Shown here: piece by piece, positions 1-5,424 of the stretch
Numbering within the stretch: the first letter of the stretch is position 1
Layout: every line of letters begins with the position of its first letter
Source: UBA6065 sp038063975
GTDB taxonomy: Bacteria > Patescibacteriota > Minisyncoccia > Phycocordibacterales > UBA6065
NCBI GenBank assembly: GCA_038063975.1
Contig: JBBTTY010000038.1
Coordinates: forward strand, 1 to 23,013
Direction: 5' to 3'
DNA: 23,013 bases
Notes under the pieces: model-generated
What the model was told of the DNA's origin: nothing
The model's database searches: none
The model's input: the letters and a program-made list of their open reading frames with translations, nothing else
Translations under genes and position numbers: made by a program

Positions 1-142
1 TATTTTTCCCATATATACCAATTATATGAGTTGCATTTCAAACAAGAATTTTCAATTGAAAGGTTGAGTTTAGAAGGAAAGAAGCGATTGACTTGCTGGT
101 ATAACACCAAGCGGATCGTAGATTTCCTCACTAAACTTAACT
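1..142. other. Upstream flank, no gene seen
   Basis: I see no convincing coding frame here. A 12-base palindrome lies at 50-61 (TTTCAATTGAAA). TTGACT (88-93) and TATAAC (100-105) both occur but are spaced too closely to form a standard promoter together. The stretch may hold the end of an upstream gene or the leader of the gene at 143, and the sequence does not decide between them. Confidence 0.3.
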
Positions 143-403
143 ATGAAAACCAAACGGCTTAGTAGTGAAACTAAAGGATGCGAGGGGCACACCCTCGAAG
201 AATCCTATCTTGTTGAACTCGATAGCGGTCAACGGTTGGAAATTCGCCACCTTGACTGGTCGGCCGAAAATGAATCTGGCAAAGAAGCGGAAATAATCAG
301 CGATAATTCCTCGCTGGAGTTTGACTGCGACCCTTTGCCGGAAGTGGTACGGGAACTGATTATCGCCTTTGAAAAACAAGGTCGGAAAAAAGTATCCCGT
401 TAA
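143..403 (+). CDS. Hypothetical protein, 86 aa
   Basis: I do not recognise this family. The ATG at 143 opens an 86-residue hydrophilic, acidic reading frame with no signal peptide or membrane segment. The C-terminal third (about residues 66-84) looks amphipathic helical and ends in a basic tail, GRKKVSR. No Shine-Dalgarno site precedes the ATG. The frame ends at a TAA followed by a short imperfect hairpin without a U-run, so termination is unclear. The balanced composition and lack of a better overlapping frame argue that it is coding, but there is no family support. It is the first of several orphan small genes in 1-2400 and could be a fast-evolving accessory gene. Confidence 0.5.
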   Translation: MKTKRLSSETKGCEGHTLEESYLVELDSGQRLEIRHLDWSAENESGKEAEIISDNSSLEFDCDPLPEVVRELIIAFEKQGRKKVSR

Positions 404-483
404 CGACTCTAAAAGGGTCGAGTAATAATTGATCAAAAAATGGTGGTGATTCCACTGGTTTGTGCATTAACCTTAAAATGCCC

Positions 484-533
484 CTGTCTCTGGATGTGTT
501 ATCCAGACTGATGAGTCCAAAAGGACGAAACAG
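484..533 (+). ncRNA. Type III hammerhead self-cleaving ribozyme
   Basis: Every hammerhead core element is present in order. Stem III is CTGT (484-487) with ACAG (530-533). The cleavage triplet GTC is 486-488, so cleavage is predicted after C488. Stem I is 7 bp, TCTGGAT (489-495) with ATCCAGA (501-507). The invariant CTGATGA follows at 508-514. Stem II is GTCC (515-518) with GGAC (523-526) closed by an AAAA loop. GAA at 527-529, with A530, completes the GAAA core box. Stem III is the open helix, which makes this type III. Layout and loop I closely resemble the satellite tobacco ringspot virus hammerhead: TGTGTTA here between six-pair arms, recalled as TGTGCTT in sTRSV. It lies 30 nt upstream of the ATG at 564, inside its presumed 5' leader, so cleavage would leave a 75-nt leader starting with a 5'-OH. 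I infer function from structure; the core match is essentially perfect. Confidence 0.93.
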
Positions 534-563
534 TGCTCTTTAAAACCTCAATCATTAACAATA

Positions 564-1052
564 ATGAATATTGAACTGAACCTTGGGTGTTTTGCTGGTA
601 CTCTGGCAACTCCGGTCTACCAAGTCTTGGAAATCAATCGATCGACACCTCTCCAGATCAACTGGGATGGAGAATGGGATAGATGGGAAGTCTACGAGGA
701 GGACGAGGTGAGCACAAAGATCTCAGTTGTCGACCTCTCAAAGATACATCTCGCCAAAACGAACCATCCGACTGTACTGGAAAGGATAGAGTATTTCAAA
801 ACGTCTCCGTTCATCCGAGCCGATGCGAAGATATTTGAGACTCTCTGGAATCGTAGGTTTGACCTCCTCAACGGCTGGGTACGAGCTGACGGCAATAACT
901 GTCATATCAGCTTCGAAGGAACTCTGTTCAAGAGTTGCAGAAGTTTCGGTGTGATCGAAATGATCCACAATGGTATTGAATGGAAATGGCACATTCACCG
1001 GTTGACCGATGATGGTTCGGCCTCGAGTGCTTCTGTCGTCATCGAAAGGTGA
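564..1052 (+). CDS. Hypothetical protein, 162 aa, downstream of hammerhead
   Basis: I do not recognise this 162-residue protein. It has no signal peptide, membrane helix or obvious nucleotide-binding motif. It is rich in Trp and acidic residues, with alternating hydrophobic stretches suggesting a beta-rich soluble fold, for example around residues 30-45 (WDGEWDRWEV) and 120-160. The ATG at 564 follows an AT-rich segment without a Shine-Dalgarno site. The leader contains the hammerhead at 484-533. The 3' side has a 6-bp hairpin (1071-1092), then a GNRA-capped terminator (1096-1128), so the gene appears to be a single transcription unit. Its base composition looks somewhat richer in G and C than the flanking spacers, as expected for coding DNA. 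Long reverse-strand frames overlap it (692-895, 738-1055), but the promoter-side ribozyme and 3' terminator both favour the plus strand. Confidence 0.65.
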   Translation: MNIELNLGCFAGTLATPVYQVLEINRSTPLQINWDGEWDRWEVYEEDEVSTKISVVDLSKIHLAKTNHPTVLERIEYFKTSPFIRADAKIFETLWNRRFDLLNGWVRADGNNCHISFEGTLFKSCRSFGVIEMIHNGIEWKWHIHRLTDDGSASSASVVIER

Positions 1053-1095
1053 CATTTGCTCCAGTTTTTTGAGAGTCTGATTAAATACTCTCTAC

Positions 1096-1128
1096 AACCC
1101 GCATCACGCAAGTGCTCTGCGGGTTTTT
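1096..1128 (+). terminator. GNRA-capped terminator, copy 1
   Basis: AACCCGCA (1096-1103) pairs with TGCGGGTT (1118-1125) and runs into a T tract (1124-1128). Inside, CAC/GTG closes a GCAA tetraloop (1108-1111), with an asymmetric U/CUC internal loop. It lies 43 nt after the stop of the 162-aa gene. A near-identical element occurs at 1510-1540. Confidence 0.85.
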
Positions 1129-1207
1129 GTTGTGAAGAATACCCAATCATTACTGTGTAACTTTTGGGAGCGTTAAGAGGTTATAGTTACCGAAACCCAC
1201 TAAAAAA

Positions 1208-1456
1208 ATGAAAAATTATATCTTGATCCTTGAACAAGAAGAGCCGGATTATGATCGTGATCCCCTCAAGAGGGAGTATTATCCAATTGGTTTTCACGCA
1301 AATGATGGTGATGCTTTTAAAAAAGCTGAGGAAGTAATTAAACTTCCTCATTTAATGAAGACATGTCGCAAAATAACTCTGGCAACCGAAATCGCTCTTT
1401 ATAAAGACGAGAAATGGTTTGATTCTTCCCGAAACGGAAAAGAGCTAACACACTGA
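1208..1456 (+). CDS. Hypothetical protein, 82 aa
   Basis: I do not recognise this 82-residue, charged, probably cytosolic protein. It starts with a beta-like segment (YILILEQ, residues 4-10), continues through an Asp/Glu/Tyr-rich stretch, and contains an amphipathic helix around residues 35-55. There is no signal peptide or cysteine motif. The ATG at 1208 follows a run of A residues rather than a Shine-Dalgarno site. It stands alone between the terminator of the previous gene (1096-1128) and its own related terminator (1510-1540). TGA is used as the stop codon. The sharing of a near-identical terminator by two unrelated small genes suggests they were gained or rearranged together. Confidence 0.6.
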   Translation: MKNYILILEQEEPDYDRDPLKREYYPIGFHANDGDAFKKAEEVIKLPHLMKTCRKITLATEIALYKDEKWFDSSRNGKELTH

Positions 1457-1509
1457 AAAACTTTAGTTGCTAGCTTGTTCGGTGGATACGCCAGTATAAA
1501 ATTTTCACG

Positions 1510-1540
1510 ACCCGCATCACGCAAGCGCTCTGTGGGTTTT
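1510..1540 (+). terminator. GNRA-capped terminator, copy 2
   Basis: ACCCGCA (1510-1516) pairs with TGTGGGT (1531-1537) using one G-U pair, followed by a T tract. The GCAA tetraloop and the U/CUC internal loop of the copy at 1096-1128 are kept. Over 28 aligned bases (1097-1124 and 1510-1537) I count two differences. Confidence 0.82.
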
Positions 1541-1557
1541 GCTTTGTCTGAAATTTA

Positions 1558-1666
1558 AAAAACAGCAGATACAGTTTCGAGTCGTGAGGGCAATTAGGAC
1601 CTATTATGTTTGGCGGATTCAATGGTCCCGGTGCCCGAGCGACGAGAAACTGTACCTGCTGTTTTT
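1558..1666 (+). ncRNA. Unassigned structured RNA with stacked GA/GA internal loops
   Basis: The 109-nt segment folds end to end into one rod. P1 pairs 1558-1568 with 1656-1666 (11 bp). After an A-C mismatch, P2 pairs 1570-1578 with 1646-1654 (9 bp). A GA/GA loop (1579-1580, 1644-1645) leads to P3 (GTCGT 1581-1585 with GCGAC 1639-1643, one U-G pair). A second GA/GA loop (1586-1587, 1637-1638) leads to P4 (GGGCA 1588-1592 with TGCCC 1632-1636). An ATTA/CGG loop leads to P5 (GGACC 1597-1601 with GGTCC 1624-1628) and a 22-nt apical loop. Tandem sheared G-A pairs are a known RNA motif, so this looks like a folded RNA rather than a plain terminator. It does not match 4.5S, 6S, tmRNA or RNase P as I know them. 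The right arm of P1 is T-rich and could also terminate transcription. Strand is assigned from the orientation of the neighbours; the palindrome alone would allow either. Confidence 0.7.
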
Positions 1667-1677
1667 GTATATTACTA

Positions 1678-1706
1678 TTGTAATTCTATAATATATATGG
1701 TATAAT
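1678..1706 (+). promoter_or_regulatory. Sigma70-like promoter for the zinc-ribbon gene
   Basis: TTGTAA (1678-1683) and a consensus TATAAT (1701-1706) are separated by 17 bp. The predicted start near 1713 would give a leader of about 43 nt before the ATG at 1756. Confidence 0.6.
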
Positions 1707-1755
1707 CAGACCGTATCAGTTTTTTTGTGTCGCAACCATTATCAATAGTTAAATC

Positions 1756-1917
1756 ATGAAAATATTGAGAAATATTTGGCGGACAATTAGTTTGGAACTG
1801 CAACGTGTCACATGTTCGGGATGTGGCAAGAAAAAGTTCATTTGTCAGATGTACAAAGGTGGCGGAACTTGCAAACGCTGCGTTATGTTTGGTTCGCCAC
1901 ACGTACCGTTCAATTAA
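1756..1917 (+). CDS. Small CXXC zinc-ribbon-like protein, 53 aa
   Basis: The ATG at 1756 opens a 53-residue frame ending in TAA at 1915-1917. Cysteines are at residues 20, 23, 30, 39 and 42: CSGC (20-23) and CKRC (39-42) form two CXXC knuckles about 16 residues apart, the pattern of a zinc ribbon. The N-terminal 19 residues (starting MKILRNIWRT) are amphipathic and basic. The core is basic and glycine-rich, which would suit nucleic-acid or protein binding, but the target is unknown. The gene has its own consensus promoter (1678-1706) and strong terminator (1936-1967), making it a clear monocistronic unit. The structured RNA at 1558-1666 ends 89 nt upstream. A longer frame at 1812-1997 overlaps it and runs through the terminator, so I reject that frame. 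Confidence 0.72.
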   Translation: MKILRNIWRTISLELQRVTCSGCGKKKFICQMYKGGGTCKRCVMFGSPHVPFN

Positions 1918-1935
1918 TGTCCCAGTCTTTTTCGG

Positions 1936-1967
1936 AAGTCGACCTCCTATCTGGGTCGACTTTTTTT
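1936..1967 (+). terminator. Rho-independent terminator
   Basis: AAGTCGACC (1936-1944) pairs with GGTCGACTT (1954-1962), followed by seven T residues (1961-1967). It lies 18 nt after the zinc-ribbon gene. Confidence 0.88.
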
Positions 1968-2039
1968 ATGCACAGGTGTAGTCTGGACAAAATTTAAAAG
2001 CGGAGTAGTCTTTACATTTGTCGGGTTTGTCAGGTTTCG

Positions 2040-2076
2040 GCTCTGATTCCAGTCTCAGAGCTGTCTCTCGGGGACA
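2040..2076 (+). promoter_or_regulatory. Two stacked hairpins in a leader
   Basis: GCTCTGA (2040-2046) pairs with TCAGAGC (2055-2061) around an 8-nt loop. Directly adjacent, TGTCTC (2062-2067) pairs with GGGACA (2071-2076), with one T-G pair and a 3-nt loop. Neither has a T tract, so they are probably a structured leader of the ORF at 2131 rather than terminators. Their function is unknown. Confidence 0.4.
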
Positions 2077-2130
2077 CTCTAATTTCTCGAGGGAAAATGA
2101 CTGGTTTTGTCGGTTTGTCCAAAGCTCAAC

Positions 2131-2340
2131 ATGAAGTCGCAAAGTATGTCAGCGTCGATTAGTTCATCACAGCAGGTTGCCAATCAGATAAACGGAAATA
2201 ATGTTTATCCGTTTTCACAGCCCATAACTTCGACCGCGAAGTTTGATTTGAGTGAAAACAAACCCCCTTTTCAGCAACCAGGCAGTCCATTTTTTTCCTC
2301 GAGTGGAATTAGCGGCTTGAGGCGTTTGGCGGGAAGATAA
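2131..2340 (+). CDS. Hypothetical Ser/Gln/Pro-rich protein, 69 aa
   Basis: I do not recognise this protein. I chose the ATG at 2131 over the TTG at 2107, which would add eight residues and sits closer to the leader hairpins. The 69 residues are low in complexity: Ser/Gln-rich at the start (residues 2-20), then Asn/Pro/Phe-rich, ending in a basic GLRRLAGR. There is no membrane helix or signal peptide, and the chain looks disordered. It is framed by a structured leader (2040-2076) and a strong terminator (2362-2394), which supports it as an expressed unit. Low complexity means the frame could still be fortuitous and the transcript non-coding. Confidence 0.45.
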   Translation: MKSQSMSASISSSQQVANQINGNNVYPFSQPITSTAKFDLSENKPPFQQPGSPFFSSSGISGLRRLAGR

Positions 2341-2361
2341 AATCCCACCCAGTTTAGTTCT

Positions 2362-2394
2362 GCGGTTCACGAAATTTCATCGTGAACCGCTTTT
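2362..2394 (+). terminator. Rho-independent terminator
   Basis: An 11-bp perfect stem, GCGGTTCACGA (2362-2372) with TCGTGAACCGC (2380-2390), has a 7-nt loop followed by TTTT. It separates the small-gene region from the ATPase gene. Confidence 0.88.
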
Positions 2395-2413
2395 GTTATG
2401 TATGAAAAAGTGT

Positions 2414-2419
2414 CATAAT
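2414..2419 (+). promoter_or_regulatory. -10 box giving a leaderless mRNA
   Basis: CATAAT lies 7 nt before the ATG at 2427, so transcription would start at or next to the start codon. The -35 region is weak (TTTTGT at 2391-2396, 17-bp spacing). Confidence 0.45.
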
Positions 2420-2426
2420 ACGACAA

Positions 2427-4148
2427 ATGACAAGCGAAGACAAAGTCACATATTTTGGAGAGACAGACGCTCGCAATAAAAAGATAAAATTTGGCATAAA
2501 ATCCAAAGATCGCACGCGTCATATGTATGTCATAGGCAAGACTGGCATGGGCAAATCAACCTTGCTTGAAAATATGGCTGTGCAGGATATTCAGAATGGG
2601 GAAGGGCTGGCCTTTATAGACCCTCACGGCAAAACCGCAGATCTCCTGCTCAATTACGTTCCTGAAAATAGAATAAAAGATGTCGTTTATTTTGCTCCTT
2701 TTGATGTAGAGTTCCCGACTTCTTTCAATGTCATGGAAGATGTCGGTTATGACAAGCGGCATCTGGTCGTCTCTGGCCTCATGTCCACGTTCAAAAAAAT
2801 CTGGCTTGATGCATGGTCGGCTCGTATGGAATACATTCTCACAAATACATTGCTCGCTCTCCTAGAATACCCCGGCGCTACTCTCCTCGGTGTCAACAAA
2901 ATGCTCTCCGATAAAGATTACAGAAAAAAAGTAGTGGCCAATATCAGCGATCCGTCGGTCAAATCTTTTTGGGTTGATGAATTTGCCAAATATACGGACA
3001 AGTTCGCAGCCGAAGCTACGCCGGCCATACAGAATAAAATCGGCCAATTCACAAACAATCCTCTGATCAGAAATATAATCGGTCAACCAAAATCTTCTTT
3101 TGACATACGCAAAATGATGGACGAGAGAAAGATTATAATCATCAACCTCTCAAAAGGCCTAGTTGGTGAATCCAATGCCAACCTACTCGGTGCTATGTTT
3201 ATAACCAAAATATATCTTGGCGCTATGTCGCGCGCTGATACACAGGAAAAAGTTTTGCGTACCTTGCCGAACTTTTATCTCTATGTGGACGAATTCCAAT
3301 CTTTTGCCAATGAATCCTTTGCAGATATTTTGTCAGAAGCTCGCAAATACAAATTGAATCTCACTATCGCTCATCAATATATAGAACAGATGTCGGAAGA
3401 AGTGCGCGCTGCCGTTTTTGGCAACGTCGGCACTATGATCGCTTTCCGTATTGGTTCTTTTGACGCCGAAATTCTGGAAAAAGAATTTGCCCCGAAGTTC
3501 ACAGCCGAAGACATCGTCAATCTCGGCTTTGCTCAGATTTATTTGCGTCTGATGATAGACGGCATAGGTTCACAACCTTTTTCGGCGACGACCCTGCCAC
3601 CGATTGCCGAACCACCGGTTTCTTTCCGCGAACAAGTTATACAACATTCCCGCGCAACCTACGGTCAATTGCGATCAATTGTAGAAGAAGGTGTGAAGTT
3701 GCAAACCATAGGGGAAGACAAACCTGTCTATGTACCACCTCCACTAGCGCCCGTATCTTCATCAATTTCTTTGTCACCACGAACTTCCACGCCACAGTTT
3801 CAGGATAGACGGAACGATAGGAGAGATGATAGAAGACCAACAAACAACTACCAAGATACACGTCCTCGCCCACAAGCGCCCGTCTACCAGACTGCCCAGA
3901 GAAAAGCGCCTCCACCAGACGAGAGCGGTGGTTTTCTCAATATAGCCAATCTCAAAGAAAATAATCAGAGAAATAATCTGTCACATAGATCAGGACCACC
4001 GGAGAAAAAGTCTATAACCCAAGAAGCAAAAAATGATTTGAAACAAGCCCTCGAAGCCATCATAAAAAAACCGCAAATGTCTCCATCATCAAATCAACAA
4101 AAGAAAGAAGTGCCGGAAGATGTTTTGAAGAAAGTTTTGGATATGTAA
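2427..4148 (+). CDS. VirD4/TraG-type DNA-transfer ATPase
   Basis: This 573-residue protein is a P-loop ATPase of the type IV secretion/conjugation coupling-protein group (DUF87, VirD4, TraG). Walker A is GKTGMGKST at residues 37-45. Walker B is FYLYVDE at 283-289, followed by the family's EF-S-FAN segment and a sensor-like stretch (NLTIAHQYIEQ, 311-321). The IDPHGK motif at 64-69 is also typical. The N terminus has no membrane helices, unlike classical VirD4, so the protein is probably cytosolic. The tail (about 410-573) is disordered, rich in Pro, Gln and Arg, with an RRNDRRDDRR-like charged patch. Soluble forms of this kind are common in CPR genomes; substrate and partners are unknown, and no other secretion genes are visible here. 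A leaderless promoter precedes it and a terminator follows, so it is transcribed alone. Confidence 0.9.
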   Translation: MTSEDKVTYFGETDARNKKIKFGIKSKDRTRHMYVIGKTGMGKSTLLENMAVQDIQNGEGLAFIDPHGKTADLLLNYVPENRIKDVVYFAPFDVEFPTSFNVMEDVGYDKRHLVVSGLMSTFKKIWLDAWSARMEYILTNTLLALLEYPGATLLGVNKMLSDKDYRKKVVANISDPSVKSFWVDEFAKYTDKFAAEATPAIQNKIGQFTNNPLIRNIIGQPKSSFDIRKMMDERKIIIINLSKGLVGESNANLLGAMFITKIYLGAMSRADTQEKVLRTLPNFYLYVDEFQSFANESFADILSEARKYKLNLTIAHQYIEQMSEEVRAAVFGNVGTMIAFRIGSFDAEILEKEFAPKFTAEDIVNLGFAQIYLRLMIDGIGSQPFSATTLPPIAEPPVSFREQVIQHSRATYGQLRSIVEEGVKLQTIGEDKPVYVPPPLAPVSSSISLSPRTSTPQFQDRRNDRRDDRRPTNNYQDTRPRPQAPVYQTAQRKAPPPDESGGFLNIANLKENNQRNNLSHRSGPPEKKSITQEAKNDLKQALEAIIKKPQMSPSSNQQKKEVPEDVLKKVLDM

Positions 4149-4155
4149 TAAAAAA

Positions 4156-4183
4156 GCTTGTACCGTCGTAGTACAAGCCTTTT
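4156..4183 (+). terminator. Rho-independent terminator after the ATPase gene
   Basis: GCTTGTAC (4156-4163) pairs with GTACAAGC (4171-4178) around a 7-nt loop, followed by CTTTT. A-rich bases before the stem could make it work in both directions. Confidence 0.83.
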
Positions 4184-4202
4184 CAGATGTCAAAAAATGC
4201 CT

Positions 4203-4208
4203 TAATAT
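4203..4208 (+). promoter_or_regulatory. -10 box giving a leaderless mRNA
   Basis: TAATAT ends 7 nt before the ATG at 4216, directly after the terminator of the preceding gene. It probably drives the glycosyltransferase operon 4216-9342. Confidence 0.45.
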
Positions 4209-4215
4209 AGCCATT

Positions 4216-5424
4216 ATGTCAAATCAACCGAAGCGCGTCCTTATATTCTCTTTCGTCTATTATCCGCGATTTATCGGTGGGGCGGAGATTGCTATAAAGG
4301 AGATTACGGATCGCATGAATCCGAGTGAAATTGAATTTGATCTCATGGCTTTGCGTTTGGATAACAAACTTCCTATATTCGAAAAAATCGGCAATGTAAA
4401 TGTTTATCGCGTAGGCTTTGCATGCACACAAAAAGATTCAGCTGATTCTCTGCCATGGTATCTTCATATCAACAAGTATCTCTATCCAGTTTTGGCATGC
4501 ATCAAAGCCTCACGACTCCACGCAAAGAGAAAGTATAATGCGACATGGGGTATAATGGCTAATTATTCCGGCTTTGGCGCTCTCTTCTTTAAATTTTTTC
4601 ACAAGAGCGTGCCTTTTATTCTCACCCTCCAAGAAGGTGATCCGATTGATTATATAAAACAACGGACACGTTTTGTTTCTCCGGTTTTCAAATCAATTTT
4701 CACTCACGCAGATCGCATCCAAACTATTTCAAATTATTTGGCTGATTTTGGTAGGGAAATGGGTGCGAAGTGTTCTATAGAAGTAATTCCAAATGGTGTT
4801 GATGTGAGTCTCTTTACGAAAGAGTATGCAAAATCAGATCTGGAAAAAATCAGAAAAGATCTCGAAATTCCAAACGACGCCCCGGTGCTCATCACTACTT
4901 CTCGGCTAGTCGTAAAAAATGCCGTAGCTGATATCATAAAATCTCTCGAATACATTCCAGAGGCTTACTTTCTCGTTCTTGGTACTGGTTATCAAGAAAT
5001 AGAATTGAAAGAACTAGCGTCTGATGTCGGTGTGTCCGATCGCATCAAATTCTTGGGTTATGTGCCACATACAGATATGCCAAAATATTTAAAAGCCTCG
5101 GATATTTTCATTCGGCCTTCACTCTCGGAAGGCTTCGGCAATTCATTCATAGAGGCCATGGCTACCCGCATTCCCGTCATTGCCACACCCGTGGGCGGTA
5201 TCATTGATTTTTTGCGGGATAAAGAAACAGGTCTTTTCTGTGAAGTAAACTCTCCCGAAGATATAGCCCGCAAAACAGAAATATATCTCCACGACAAAAA
5301 TCTCCGTGATGAAATCGTGGATAATGCTTTTGACATGGTTGTCAGGCAATATGACTGGAAATTAGTGGCAAAAAATATGAAAGAAAAAGTGTTTGATATG
5401 GCATTTGATATACTGATTTCATGA
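4216..5424 (+). CDS. GT4 family glycosyltransferase, 402 aa
   Basis: A GT-B fold retaining glycosyltransferase of family 4, which transfers a sugar from a nucleotide donor to a lipid-linked acceptor on the cytosolic face. The N-domain starts with a beta strand and the YPRFIGGAE acceptor loop (16-24). The linker has PNGVD (192-196). The C-domain has TSRLVVKN (228-235) in place of the usual R...KG site, so the glycine after Lys is replaced by Asn. The donor-site E-x7-E motif is intact (E305, E313, in SEGFGNSFIEA). Length is normal for the family. Sugar specificity cannot be read from sequence. It is the first gene of the run and overlaps the next by 4 nt, which implies translational coupling. 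Confidence 0.93.
   Translation: MSNQPKRVLIFSFVYYPRFIGGAEIAIKEITDRMNPSEIEFDLMALRLDNKLPIFEKIGNVNVYRVGFACTQKDSADSLPWYLHINKYLYPVLACIKASRLHAKRKYNATWGIMANYSGFGALFFKFFHKSVPFILTLQEGDPIDYIKQRTRFVSPVFKSIFTHADRIQTISNYLADFGREMGAKCSIEVIPNGVDVSLFTKEYAKSDLEKIRKDLEIPNDAPVLITTSRLVVKNAVADIIKSLEYIPEAYFLVLGTGYQEIELKELASDVGVSDRIKFLGYVPHTDMPKYLKASDIFIRPSLSEGFGNSFIEAMATRIPVIATPVGGIIDFLRDKETGLFCEVNSPEDIARKTEIYLHDKNLRDEIVDNAFDMVVRQYDWKLVAKNMKEKVFDMAFDILIS

Noticed and set aside
88..105. TTGACT and TATAAC as one promoter
   Set aside because: Only 6 bp separates the boxes, far below the normal spacing.
404..419. Hairpin after the first gene as a terminator
   Set aside because: Six pairs including a G-U and no T tract; too weak to call.
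738..1055. Long reverse-strand frames opposite the 564-1052 gene
   Set aside because: No promoter or terminator on that strand; the ribozyme and terminator favour the forward gene.
1558..1666. Integron attC site, CRISPR unit or simple bidirectional terminator
   Set aside because: The ends lack the RYYYAAC/GTTRRRY core of attC, there is no repeat array, and the layered internal loops exceed what a terminator needs. Some terminator function of the outer stem remains possible.
1812..1997. 61-residue plus-strand frame
   Set aside because: It overlaps the zinc-ribbon gene in another frame and reads through the strong terminator at 1936-1967.
2107..2130. TTG start of the Ser/Gln-rich ORF
   Set aside because: A rare start codon close to the structured leader; an ATG follows at 2131.
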